From Tuctoria greenei (taxonomy: Eukaryota; Streptophyta; Magnoliopsida; Poales; Poaceae): DNA of 64,000 nucleotides. Each line of letters begins with the position of its first letter. Position 1 is the stretch's first letter. The notes beneath the pieces were generated by a model, which saw only the letters and a program-made list of their open reading frames with translations, had not been told where the DNA came from and searched no databases. The stretch covers positions 110,961,110-111,025,109 of the forward strand of contig JAYESD010000001.1 of the NCBI GenBank assembly GCA_036927565.1, written 5' to 3'. Shown here in pieces: positions 1 to 11,097 of this stretch. The position numbers and the translations under genes were made by a program.

Positions 1-700
1 TGGTCTTTCACATTGATGTTAGACGTACATATGCATGCTACGCCCGAAACATGTATTCCAAAAATAGAATATTTCCTATCATGTATATATATTTCGATAT
101 TTATCGTATTCTCTACCAATGTATGTGTATGCTCAACCTATATGGCAGATTATCTACCACACTAATGAAGAATATTATCCCATCATCAATAGAGATAACA
201 AATTTGACACAAGGATGTTTCCTCAACGGTACGAGGATAGAATGTGGACTATACCATCATCCAATAAGCACACAGCTCTCACTACGTATGTGGTTCATCA
301 AATTAATTGATCGCATGTTGCCATTATGTATCGTTGTACTTGCCTTTTGAAGAAATGACAGGCGTACGCGCTAGTCGCTATGTGTTCTGATTTTAGGAAC
401 AAATGAACACACTTGTGAAAATAGATACGCCACATCCGATCCTCAACATCATCAAATCAACATGTTCCTCAACAAGGGGGCACAAAAATCCTCAACACGT
501 GACCAAACATGCTTGATCGCAAGTCTCTTTCACATGCATTATATTCATGTCCACCATCATACATGATCATGACAATTATCATCGGTTCAATATGGACTCT
601 CGGTCGCCAACGATCGGATCCTTAAAAAAAAGATATGGATTCTCAGTCGATTGCCATGCGTGTTAACATCAATCTCCGCACCTCATTGAAATCATTCACA
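1..700. other. No gene recognised; AT-rich flank
   Basis: I see no convincing coding region. The short open frames here lack any family signature. Near positions 34-55 there is a GCTACGCCCGAAACATG segment that resembles the GCTACGCCCCAAACATG element repeated at 2.4-3.6 kb, so the left edge probably belongs to the same repeat family. Confidence 0.5.
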
Positions 701-960
701 CGAAATGTTACGAACACCGCAGGATGGACCTACAAAGTATGCCAAGTAGGTCATTGCATATCCTGGGCTGTTGGTATGTCAAATTAAAAAACTGGCTGAT
801 GGGACATCTCGATCTGTTGCGATAACCGAGAGGAGGCGAACCCCGGTTTGGAGTAACTCTGATCGTCGATTCAAAAGCACAATTTTTGAAGTGTCTGATC
901 ATCTCCACTCACGCACTTCGACGATGACTTGCTATAAAGGAACATCGTCCTCTTCTTCTC
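700..960 (+). promoter_or_regulatory. Promoter region of family G copy G1
   Basis: This stretch aligns by eye with the 5' regions of G2 (3690-3950) and, inverted, G3 (43460-43620). The shared module is a TCTGATCATCTCCAC block at about 894-908, an ACGATGA block at about 920-926, and a TATA box (TATAAAG) at 933-939. The TATA box lies about 130 bp before the ATGGGTAGCC start context at 1069. Sharing across copies suggests the promoter was duplicated with the gene. Confidence 0.6.
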
Positions 961-1068
961 TGCCGCACCTATTGATCGATTTTAGCCTCCAAACTTCTCT
1001 TCTTGCTTCTCAGCCGCACCACCGTCGACCACCTCTCTCTCTTTGTTCGCACATCCGTCACCGCACAA

Positions 1069-1655
1069 ATGGGTAGCCTCGCAACTCCAGGTCTTTGACG
1101 TCCTCCAAATCTCCTTCTCCATTTCCATCACCGCCAATGCTGCTGGCACTCGAGGCGATGCACACACCTCCTCCACCCCTATCTCCACTGGCAGCGCCCA
1201 CACCTCTTCTGTCTGACTATGATGAGACCATCCACCTCTTCGAGAAACGCATCGACAAACTCGACGACAAGCTTAAGGAGGTCATCGGCAACCTGTTTGC
1301 CGCCGACGTGCAAGCAAAAGTGCTCGACAAAATGGTGCGGGATGTATTTGACAATACATCTCACGCCTGTCATCGACTGGGACTTGGGACCCTTCCCTAA
1401 CACACAGGCATGACCTCTGCCGACTACTACATCTTCGAGTTAGGCTTTGTGGCCGCTCGTCTCGACTGCCTCTATGAGACGATCGGTGAGGAGGCTGGGG
1501 TGGATTTTTGCGAGCAATGGGTGAATGCCGTCGGCCGGAAAAAGTTTGATCGGGTGTTGGAGGATGCTCCACCAACAGTTGCGATGGATGCGGCGGCGCC
1601 GCCGGCGGATGCGGAGGCAGCGGCGGAGGAGGTGGACATGTCCTCCTCCGAGTAG
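1069..1655 (+). pseudogene. Family G copy G1 (uncharacterised acidic-tailed protein), broken
   Basis: The family start context ATGGGTAGCC is at 1069. Compared with G3 and G8 about 7 bases are missing just after it, so the ATG runs into a TGA after nine codons, while the family frame is the one open from about 1085. That frame encodes a Ser/Pro-rich N-terminus, a helical segment, the core motif DVFDNTS (about 1341-1361) and LGLGTLP. It then meets an in-frame TAA at 1398-1400 where relatives have a sense codon. It resumes with the Tyr-Tyr pair matching GHY, a VAARLD segment, and an acidic Ala/Glu tail ending at TAG 1653-1655. An AATAAA-like signal follows near 1730. Function is unknown and this copy is very likely inactive. 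Confidence 0.65.
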
Positions 1656-2426
1656 AGTAGGATTAGTAGTAGTTTTTTCTTTTGTTTTCTAAGTGTTTTT
1701 TCTTGTTTGTAATATATGTATTTTTATGTTAATAAAAAATGACTTTTTTGTTTGTGAACAATGTGTCCTACAGTACATGCATTAACGAAAAACTCCTCCT
1801 TTTATCGAAAAACATCGCATATGGGAAATTAACCCATTAGTAATATTGTATCTAATAAATATTAAAACATTAGGATGTACGTAACAGTATTATATTCCAA
1901 AAAAATACGAAAAAAGTTAGACTGTGTAACTGTACATCGCATCAAGATGGTGCAAATACTAATTTATTTTATTTCTTTTCTCTTTACCATGTGTCATCGT
2001 CCCCCCCCCCCCCCCCCACACCGGCCTGGCCTAGGCAGTAGCCCCTCCCGCCTAGGCCCAGAGCCGGGCCTGCCTTTAAGATGATCCAAGACATAAAGAA
2101 ATGGATGATCATATATCTCCAATCAAACTTCGACGTCAAACCAAACACGATCGATGACTAAGCACTTTGTCACATGTCACTAGAGTGTACGCACAAATAC
2201 ATGGCCTCAACACTGGGTTTAGGGTGCATCGTGGACAGACCACATGACCCGCCCAAACACTCATGTAATTGGCATAGACCTGCAAGAGCAACTATTTGGC
2301 CGCATCCTTCGCGTACGAACGGTAGCGCCAACAAACTTATACTTTTTGTACTCTACGTACAAAGAATTTTCCTTGTCCATGAGCCAATAAACAAGCTCTT
2401 CTGATGAGAAGCCTAATAATCAGCAC
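1656..2426. other. 3' flank of G1 and unassigned sequence; poly-C run
   Basis: The first ~110 bp resemble the 3' UTRs of other G copies (TTTTCTTG and TGTAATATATG runs, AATAAA-like signal, then a GTGAACAATGTGTCC block near 1755). A 17-base cytosine run sits at 2001-2017. I recognise no gene in the rest. Confidence 0.5.
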
Positions 2427-2443
2427 GTGATCAACGAGCCTCG

Positions 2444-2505
<62 letters not shown>

Positions 2506-2696
2506 CACGTAATGTTGTTATCAAACATGATCGCCAGGTTTTCAAGTGCATTTTGTTCCTTATCCATGCTTGCTACGCCCCAAACATGATCAACGAGCCT
2601 CAAACATGACGATATTTCAACAAAAAGAGAAAAAACATGCGCAACGTCATATCTTACATGATTGTTGACGTCTCTCTCACATTAATGTTATGGGAA

Positions 2697-2911
2697 TGAC
2701 TAGTATGCAATCTGTCTTATAGTGCAATCATCTAATCATCCATCATCAACCATTTGATATTCATCCTAGTGTGATTGGGTTTTTTTACTTAACTCCCCCA
2801 TGTGGTGGAAGGGGTTAAGTGAAAAAACGCAACCACCCTAGGATGAACATCCAATGGTTGATGATGGATGATTGAATGATTGCACCATAAAGTGAGATTG
2901 CATACTAGTCA
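2697..2911. mobile_element. Hairpin MITE, ~215 bp
   Basis: The ends are inverted copies of each other: TGACTAGTATGCAATCT at 2697-2713 and AGATTGCATACTAGTCA at 2895-2911. The inverted match continues inward through the GTGCAATCAT and ATCCATCATCAACCA segments, so nearly the whole element folds on itself. It sits in the TA-rich repeat. The superfamily is unclear because no target duplication is convincing. A diverged relative is at 41232-41355. Confidence 0.7.
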
Positions 2912-2983
2912 TTGCCTTATAGTTGTCCATGCATATATATATATATATATGCTACGCCCCGAACATATGATCAACGAGCCTCA

Positions 2984-3044
2984 AACTTGTCGCTTTGTAG
3001 CTAAAAAATGAACTACAATGCGACAAGTTCATGGAGACGGGGGG

Positions 3045-3045
<1 letters not shown>
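2984..3045. mobile_element. Stowaway-like MITE remnant
   Basis: CTTGTCGCTTTGTAG, a short spacer and CTACAATGCGACAAG form an inverted repeat closely matching the complete element at 57526-57605. The typical CTCCCTCC outer end is lost on the left and only GGAGACGGGGGGA remains on the right. A (TA)n run follows immediately. Confidence 0.55.
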
Positions 3046-3093
<48 letters not shown>

Positions 3094-3228
3094 CGATCTT
3101 TCAAAAAAAAAGAGAAAAAACACATGTAACGTCATCATATATGATCATCGACGTCTCTCTCACATGCATGTTATAGTTGTGCATGCATGGTACACTACGC
3201 CCCAAACATATGATCAACGAGCCTCGAG

Positions 3229-3332
<104 letters not shown>

Positions 3333-3396
3333 ATCTTTCGACAAAAAGAGAAATTATATATATAACATGTTAGTTTCATGCCCCAAACATGCCTCA

Positions 3397-3480
<84 letters not shown>

Positions 3481-3689
3481 ATCTTTCAACAAAAAGTAGA
3501 GAAAACACATAATAATGTTGTCATCAAACATGATCGTGAGGTTTTCAAGAGCGTGTTACTTGTCTATATGCTTACTACACCCAAACATGATCAACGAGCC
3601 TCAAATATGACGATCTTGCAATTGAATAAAACTGGAACATTGCATATGTCTTGGGCCAGTGGGCCCTTTGCGTGTCAAACATAAAAACT

Positions 3690-3950
3690 AGAACTGAAAA
3701 ACTGAAACACCACCGAACGGACCAACAAAGTATGCTAGGTGGGCCACTGCATACCGTGGACCCTTTGCGTGTCAAACTAAAAAACCGCCTGTGAAGCTGA
3801 GATGGGACGAGTCGAGCCATTGTGATAGCCTAAAGGAGGCAAACCGCAGTTTTGATTAGCTCTGACCCACCCACCGGTTCAAAAGGTCGGTTTTTTGAAG
3901 CGTCCGATCATCTCCACTTGCGCACTTAGACGATGATCCGCTATAAAGGC
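3690..3950 (+). promoter_or_regulatory. Promoter region of family G copy G2
   Basis: The layout matches G1: a TCCGATCATCTCCAC block at about 3903-3917, ACGATGA near 3930, and TATAAAG at 3942-3948. Further upstream, near 3782-3795, is an ACCGCCTGTGAAG segment that is also the core motif of the CACTA-type repeats at 50-62 kb. The 5' UTR would run from roughly 3975 to the ATG at 4081. Confidence 0.6.
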
Positions 3951-4080
3951 ACACTTGTCCTCTTGCCTTTCCTCCACACCACTCCATTGATCGTAGCTTC
4001 CAATCTTCTTTTGCTTCAGAACCACCGCACCATCGCCGACCACCTCTCTCTCTTTCTCCACACCTCCATAGCTTCACAAA

Positions 4081-4794
4081 TGGGTAGCCTCTTGCTCCAG
4101 GCCGTCGACGTCCTCCGAACCTCCTTCTTCTCTAATTTCATCGCAGCCAATGCTGGTGGAACTGGAGGTGGCGCCCGCACCTACTCTGTCCCCTTCTCCG
4201 CCCGCGGTGCCTGCACCTCCTCATCCTGTGTGGGTTCAGGAGACGGTCCGCCTCGTCAAACATCGCTTCGATGAACTTGATCGGCTCCTAAAGGAGTCCA
4301 CCGAGCACCTTTCCACCACCGCCGGGCGTGCAAAAAAGATCGACAAATTGGCGCAGGATGTATTTTCTGATACATCTCGCTCGTGTGACCGTCTGTGTCT
4401 TGGGAAACTTCCCGTCTACACCAACATGGACACCACTGGCCACTACTTCTTCGGTTTAGGGTTTGTGGCCGATCGTCTCAACGTCCTCTACGAGACGATC
4501 TGGGAGGTTGTTGGGGTGGAGGGCCGCCGACATCTTGTACAATCGGGGAGGTGGTTGCGGTGGTTGGAGCTTCGAACTCAATTGCCAGAGGAGGCGGCAG
4601 CAACAGCGGCAGCGGCGGAGGAGGTGGCGGTGGTAGCGGCAGCAAAAGATAAGGAGGATGTGGCAGTGGCGGAGAAGGAGGTGGAGGAGATCTCCTCCGA
4701 CTCCAAGTATAGTAGTATTTGTAGTTTTTCTTTTTCTTGTTTTTTATGTGCTTTCGTAGTTCTTTTTTGTAATATATGTGTTGTTTTATTTTAA
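4081..4794 (+). pseudogene. Family G copy G2, shifted start and lost stop
   Basis: ATGGGTAGCC at 4081 is the family start context, but about 8 bases are missing after it, so this ATG enters the wrong frame. The family frame is open from an internal ATG at 4150 (214 codons). It contains a helical segment with HRFDELDRL, DVFSDTS (about 4357-4377), LGKLP, MDTTGHYFFGLGFVADRL and ETIWEVVGVEG, followed by an Ala/Glu/Lys tail. Relatives end at the position matching SDSK (about 4700), but here the stop has become TAT. About 27 extra hydrophobic residues from the former 3' UTR are added. If translated from 4150 it would be an altered protein; I favour a decayed copy. Confidence 0.65.
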
Positions 4795-6822
4795 TAATAA
4801 ATGTCTTTTCTGTTCATGAACAATGCGTCCTACTACTATGCAGTATAAAACAACTCCTTTCCAAAAAGGAGCGAGATAACTATTATTCAATGTCTAGCCA
4901 AGAATTCGTTGTGTTGCGACAATTGGACGACTCTTGGTTGAAACTCCATAGAGATCGTGGTTGAGGTTGCGTTTCTCCTCTTTTGTGTTCTCTCACTCAA
5001 TTTTTTCATTTCTAGTCGGCGCATGTGAAAATGTATTTTTAGTAGTAGTATATACTACATATTATCATTTCATTGTGATTAAAGTTACAGAATGCTGATT
5101 GTTTGCCATCGTCCTTTCATGGACTTGGGTGTTCTGTATTTGCATATCGTTTGTATTTGCACATATATATTTGGCAATTCATATTTTTGTTCATATTTTT
5201 TGGGAATGTCCCACTAGCTAGCAAATGACTGCTTTTAGATTCTGATCTCCATGAATGGCAACAAAGATGAATTAAGAAGCGAGCAAGTTGTCCGAAGAAG
5301 TCTACCCCTCTAGCTACACGCACCATGTGCAGGAATCGAGGCGACATGACATGTAATTAATCACAATTGCATGCATGCACAAGGGCACGGCTAGCGTCAA
5401 ATTATCCACGCCCGCGAAAAAAATTTCGTTCTTCTTGGCGCGCCACAATTGAGATTTTGACAATTCAGTTTTCACTCCCTGCTCCTCCAATTTCATGCCC
5501 GCCTATTATAGCCATAATTTAGCCACGATGAGTATAATTGGAAACACTGGCCTCCGTTCTCGACACACCGTTGCCCCGCCCTTTCGGTGATCCCCTAGTA
5601 CTGCAAGTGTGTTGTCTTTCTGTCCTGTGTTCCATACTTGTATTCCTAAGAAATTCCCATGTTCTCATTTCCCATGACTTTTACAATTTTTTCCCCATGG
5701 ATTTCGCAGTGACGCATCGAAGCTATTGGTGGTGTTGACTCCTGGGTACAACGCCGGGCGACCAAGTTTGACGGGCTCAACCGAACATCTTCGTCGCCGA
5801 CACCTCCCTATGACATCACATCCCGGACTCCAGATTTGTGCTAGATAAACTACACGATCCATGTCGTATTTTTATAGAGCCATATTGGCTTGGTTCTACA
5901 CGATCCATGCAGTTTTTGGCTAGTTAAGTTCTACATCCATCCTGATATACGAAGATTAAATAAATTAACAAAGAAGAAATATGCTCTTCTATTTCACGAA
6001 TTTAGTTATATATATACATCATGTACTACATCTGTCTAGAAATAAATGCCGCTCCAACATCTTATTATGGTAGTGTATTTCTAGTTCAATTCCTGGCCGA
6101 GAACGACAAATACTAAAAATCGGGGGTAGTATGTAATTTATGGATTTAGATGTTAATGACGCACTGGTTATTCAAAAAACCACTCCAAATGTATTACTCT
6201 CATTTCTGTTTTACAAATTTTCATTCCTAAGATTTTCGGTTCTCGCAGTTTTTACACTTTTTTCTTTCTTGTGGCTTTCTCGGATCGTATGTTTTTTCCA
6301 ATTCCTTCATTTCTAATTCCTCCATTCAAAACAAATACTGCAGTTTATAGAAACCACACCGTCCGGTCCGAAATCTACATCGATCATATAATCTGACGTT
6401 ATCACTGTTATTTGGAATGACTACTTACAATGCTCTTTACATTAGGAACAACACATCAAACTATGATGTTGTCTACAAGCATTCATGGTGGCCATCAAGC
6501 ACCTGGTATAACTGTAAATGTGTTTACTATCAAAATTTAAAAAAATAGAAAACATTAAATCCTTTGCATGGCATGCAGAGAATATTGCAGCACATGATGT
6601 TCAAGAACCATGAGGTTCTTCACTCTCTAGTACTATGATGCATGAACTACCAGCAGGTATAGATATACAAACCAGAAATACTCCTTCTGCCCCAGCGTAA
6701 CTTTACTTTTGGAGCTTAAAAAATGTCCCACGCCAACTCTATCGTTAGCTTCCAACTACTCATATCACATCACATTACTACCTGCCTCTCTACCATGCCA
6801 TTTGTTTTGGCAGAGCTTGTTA

Positions 6823-6923
6823 CTCCCTCCTTATCTTTTTAATTGACATTTCTTACAAAAAAAGTGAACTACAAATAAACTAGAACTGATGTCCGAACGT
6901 CAAACAAAAAAATAAAGAGGGAG
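6823..6923. mobile_element. Stowaway-like MITE, 101 bp
   Basis: The element begins CTCCCTCC and ends GAGGGAG, with TA on both sides (6821-6822 and 6924-6925) as the target duplication. Internal sequence is AT-rich and only partly self-complementary. Ends and TA target fit the Stowaway (Tc1/mariner-derived) type. Confidence 0.7.
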
Positions 6924-7394
6924 TAGTTTTTTACTCCTTTGGCATTAAATTTGGAGCATTATGAAAGACTATGTTATGTCCTTTAGATGTGTTGATGATG
7001 GGTGTATCATGGTCATTTGCATTCTTTCCTAGGCTCTACTAATTGTTTTAGCATGCCCTGCGATTCTACTTTCTTAGTAGTCTTTATAGTTAACAGTTCA
7101 CAGTCTGTGTGATGGCGTGATTTTTTTATGCCTCCACGCCATGCTCTCTCACCACTGGCCACTCCGGTGTGCACCAGCGCCCACACCCTGCTGCTGGTCA
7201 CTTCAGTGTACTCCCTGACGGGTCTCCCTCGCCCATCGCCACGTCCCATCCTTCGCGTGCCATGATGACCCCGCCGCCCGCAAATCCCTGGCCATTACTC
7301 GCCCTGCCACCAATCCTCCTCGAGAGTTCCTCTTGGTGATCTCAAGCATACCGAACCCTTGCTTTGTTAAGTGTCGCAAGCTCGGACTATGCAG

Positions 7395-7495
7395 TACTGC
7401 ACCTGCAGTAGCCTCCACTAACAAGTGGACCCGATGTCTCATGGGCGCACATGTCAGTGGCAGCTAATGCAGGTACAATACTGTAGAGGATTTCA
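7395..7495. repeat. Diverged hairpin related to the 45.1-kb MITE
   Basis: TGCAGTACTGCACCTGCAGTAG at the left and GCTAATGCAGGTACAATACTG at the right pair imperfectly around a CACATGTCAGTGG block. The clean version of this hairpin is at 45121-45229. A further half copy with CTGCAGTACTACGAGTG is near 7711. Confidence 0.5.
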
Positions 7496-7798
7496 ATTTG
7501 CATCCTACCTGCCTTATCTGTCTTGCATTCGCCACATGCTACCACTGGCGTTCATTACTTGCCCTGCAACAAATAATTCTCTTCGAGACGCGCCCTGCTG
7601 ATGTCAGTTAGACCGAATCGGCGAACCCTATCTTTGTCTAGTCTAGCATAGGCAGCTGCATGCCCGCCCCCTCGGTCTTGCCTGCTTTGCTGCTGGACTA
7701 AAAATCCTCTGCAGTACTACGAGTGTAGTAGCATCACCGACATGTGTACCTGATGGCTCATTTTACGGTATGAACAACACTAAGAAGTCAACAATGTA

Positions 7799-7898
7799 CT
7801 CCCCCCCATTAAAGTAGTTGTCGTTCAGACAGTCCTAACTAGTTCATTTTTCATTCATTTGTTGGTCTGATACGGCAATTAATATAAACCAGGAGGTA
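7799..7898. mobile_element. Possible decayed Stowaway-like MITE
   Basis: TACTCCCCCCC on the left and AGGAGGTAGTA on the right resemble Stowaway ends about 100 bp apart with TA flanks. The interior is not clearly self-complementary, so the call is weak. Confidence 0.35.
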
Positions 7899-8059
7899 GT
7901 AATACAAAACAACATGGTGCTTGGACGCGGTCGTCCAACACTCGTATTTGCCTCACTCATCCTGAAGATGGTCTGAACAACAGACTTTTCTTCTTTTCAC
8001 AGGATTTCTACATGATACTAAACTTGTTCAGGCGGTAATTTGCTTTAATCGTTTACTGT

Positions 8060-9650
8060 TTGAATCAATGTAATAGAAGGAAGGAAGCTAGGAAGAAGAG
8101 TGGCTAAAGTACTTAAGGTTGCCAGAATATGCTATGCATCCCAAGTTAGTAGAAGAGAGTATGTGAAGCTACCAATTCAGTTCTCCGCTAGGTTGGGTGC
8201 TGCGGTTGGTATTAATCAGTAGCACTTTGTCGATGATGTGGTTATTTTACAAAAAGACATGCATCCCTCAGCAGTGCAAGGAAGTGGGTAGAGGTTGGCC
8301 ATAGTAACAAGAGAGATATAGTACAAGACATTCTGGCAAGTGTTATCACACCCCCACATAAGTAGTTTTTTTCTTGCAATCTCCATCTTGTACATTTACA
8401 GCAACTTGTTATACAATGTACAGGATCTCAGGGACACGGAGGACACACTGGAGAGCACAAGAATAATTTTGAAAATTGCTGGTGAGCGCCACAAGGGGTG
8501 GCACCTATAAGAGTTATTCTACCGATGAAGAACGTATATGAAACAAGCCTGCTGACGTAACAACGACCGAGTGGTTGAACCTAATAGAATATTTTGGGTT
8601 TGAAAGATTCAATGTCATCTAACTTTTTAGTAGCTTCGCATCGTACAAAAAATATTTGATTTACTTTCATTCATGGAATTAATTCTTAAAATTATTGAAG
8701 TCAATAAGCATGACAAATTCTCAAAATCGAAGAAGACAAAAGGCGAGTCACTTGCTTGCCTCCAAATCCTACGCCCAACTTAGTTACGGGAAAGTATGAA
8801 AAATAAATCACACTTTTACTTTACACTACAAACAATATGTATACCGACATGTTGAATTTTACTTATATTTTATGTAGCGAGACTTAGAGACCGGAGAAGA
8901 ACCTGATGACATACAACTGTGGGAGGCAAACCATTTGTTGGAGAACGGTGACTGGGCAAACAAGCTGGCAGATGCTGTACATGTGACTAACACTTCAAAA
9001 AATCCCCAATTAAATAAATATTTGCAATTTACCTGTTCCTTTTCTTTTCGTATATAGATCCAGGCACATGCCCAAGTCGACGACATGGAAGCTGAGCAAG
9101 GAGGCCCAATTCCGAACGAGGAAAGAAACCACATCTTCCAGCATTGTTATAGATCCTCAATCGGTTGTGTAGGATCACATGTTCGGGGACGTGGTTATAT
9201 GGCTAATCCATCTCATCCTGAACGTGAACGTATGCATATCCAGATGTCTGAACACCTCAATGACCATGTTTGAAACTTAGAAGATAGAAATGCAGGCATC
9301 AATCACCAAGTGTAGGAGTTGGAAGGAAGAAATGATAGCTTAACCACCCAGATGGACTACATAACCCAGAAAAATGAAGAGTTAAACGTTCAAGTCCAGA
9401 ACTTACAAGGTCAGATAGCAGCTGATCATGAACAAACAGCTAAGGAAATGCAGGACATGCGCACCTCAATGGCTGAAATGCACAAAATGATGATGGACAC
9501 CACTGCACAAAAGGTGCACCAAAGGAACCGCCAAAAGCCACCTGCTGCAACAATTAGTCCCGGTCGGCTTAGGCTCATTACATACAAACACACCGCAAAC
9601 AATGTAATACTTGAGTGTTGTTATGTGTGTTGCAATATCATTTGATGGAT
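8060..9650 (+). pseudogene. CACTA-associated Transposase_24-type gene, decayed
   Basis: Exon-like pieces match the better-preserved gene on the minus strand at 37.4-39.1 kb. They are LGAAVGINQ-stop-HFVDDVV near 8190-8250, KIAGERHKGW near 8475, ASKSYAQLSYGK near 8760-8810 followed by a donor-like GTATG, ETGEEPDDIQLWEANH near 8885-8930, and a coiled-coil region at 9085-9540 with RGRGYMANPS and heptad-rich Leu/Gln/Glu sequence. The ETG-x-EP-x-x-IELWE signature is typical of plant En/Spm Transposase_24 (PF03004) proteins. Several stops interrupt the exons. No TNP2-type transposase is seen nearby, so this is a non-autonomous or dead element. Confidence 0.65.
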
Positions 9651-9669
9651 TTTTATTGTTAAACTCGTG

Positions 9670-11097
9670 ATTCTGTTGCCACTAATTTTCAATCCTGATG
9701 CGTTAGGATTCTACTGCCGCTTACTGTAAAAGGTGGGATTACAAATTTCTTGTCATGAATGATAAATTGCTGCAATAGGAAGCTATTGCCACAAATTTTA
9801 AAATGTTGCAGTATAAACATTTGGCCACGAATCATTAAACGTCGCATTACAACCGTACAAAAGACGTTGCTAATCAAAAGACGTTGCACTGGACCGCTGT
9901 TTCCACCATGCAGAAAACGTTGCATTACAACACTATTACCACAGATGAGAAATGTTGCATTACACCTCTATCACCACAAATCATTAAACGTTGTATTACA
10001 ACCGTACTGCCAAAGATCATAAAACGCTGCATTACAAACCTATTGCCAGAAAATAGGAAACATTGCATTAGAAACCTATTGCCACAGATCAGGAAATGTT
10101 GCATTATGAACCTGTTGCCACAGATAAGAAATCATTACAATACCAAACAATTGGCCACGGATGTGAAATCATTGCAGTACCATACTATTTCCCATGGATC
10201 TGAAATCATTGCAATACGCTACTATTCACCACGTTTGTGCACTCGTTGCAATAACATACTATTTGCCACGGACATTAAACCGTTGCAGTACCATACTATC
10301 TGCCACGGCTGTGACATCGTTGCATTACCATACTATTTGCCACGAATGTGAAATCGTTGCAATACTTTGATATTCGTTGCAATACGTTAAATCATCACAA
10401 TACCATAAATCGTTGCAATACCATACTATTTGCCACGGCTGTGAAAATCGTTGCAATAATGTAGTATTTACCACGAATGAGAAATCATTGCAATCACATA
10501 CTATTATTACGAATGTAAAATCGTTGCAATACCATGCTATTCGTTGCAATACGCTAAATCGTCGCAATACGCTAAATTATTGCAAAAGCATACTATTTCC
10601 GACGAATGTGAAATCGTTGCAATAGAGTATTATTGCCACGACTGTGAAATCGTTGCAACCACATACAATTACCACGAATGTGAAATCATTGCAATACCAT
10701 GCTATTCATTGCAATATGTTAAATCGTTGCAATATGCTAAATCGTTGTAATAACATACTATTTTCCGCGAATATGAAATCGCTGCAATACCGTACTATTT
10801 GCCACGATCGTCAACCTGTTGCAATACCGTACTATTCGTTGCAATATGTTAAATCGTCGCAATACCTTAAATCGTTGCAATAGCGTCCTATTTGCCATCG
10901 ATGTGCAATCATTGCAATACCATATTATTTTCCACGGATGTCAAGGCGTCGTAATACCCTATCACCACGGGAATTATTATGACGATTCATAAAAACTATC
11001 ACCACACTCTTTTTCGTTGCAATGGTGACCTATTGCGACGAAAAACAACCTATTGCAACGATTTTTTTCATTGCGATAAACTGGAATCCTTCCAGTG
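9670..11097. repeat. CACTA subterminal repeat array and right terminus
   Basis: Dozens of degenerate copies of a TCGTTGCAATACCATACT-TTTGCCACG-type unit (about 30-40 bp) fill this stretch. The array ends with CTGGAATCCTTCCAGTG at 11081-11097. Read outward this is CACTGGAAGGATTCCAG, close to CACTACCAGGATTCCGG at 35756. Dense short subterminal repeats next to a CACT(A/G) end are typical of CACTA transposons, where the transposase binds them. Open frames across this array are by-products of the repeats. Confidence 0.75.

Larger units (their letters stand above)
4795..8060. other. Non-coding flank within arm A
   Basis: I find no credible gene here. By-eye matches to the reverse complement of 38.9-42.5 kb occur at about 5100-5220, 5390-5470, 5700-5870, 6540-6660, 7230-7310 and 7350-7440. 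Arm B has extra sequence near 42.1-42.5 kb that is absent here. The small mobile elements are listed separately. Confidence 0.55.
3690..11097 (+). repeat. Arm A of a large inverted duplication (CACTA end plus gene G2)
   Basis: This segment is homologous, in opposite orientation, to 35756-43620. Shared landmarks in order are the G promoter and gene, the AATTGCCAAATATA-type flank near 5170, the GGGCTCAACCGAAC block near 5780, the CCCCGCCGCCCGCAAA block near 7270, Transposase_24 exons at 8.1-9.6 kb, the subterminal array and the CACTA-like terminus. Homology stops at the terminus, as expected for a transposon end. The outer (left) terminus was not found. Confidence 0.65.

Noticed and set aside
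9759..10883. Several 80-155 codon frames rich in Cys, Leu, Gln and Tyr
   Set aside because: They lie in the CACTA subterminal repeat array; overlapping frames on both strands reflect the repeat period, not genes. The same applies to 35.87-36.35 kb.
9670..11097. Regularly spaced short repeats considered as a CRISPR-like array
   Set aside because: Units are degenerate, lack unique spacers of constant length, and end at a CACTA terminus in plant DNA.
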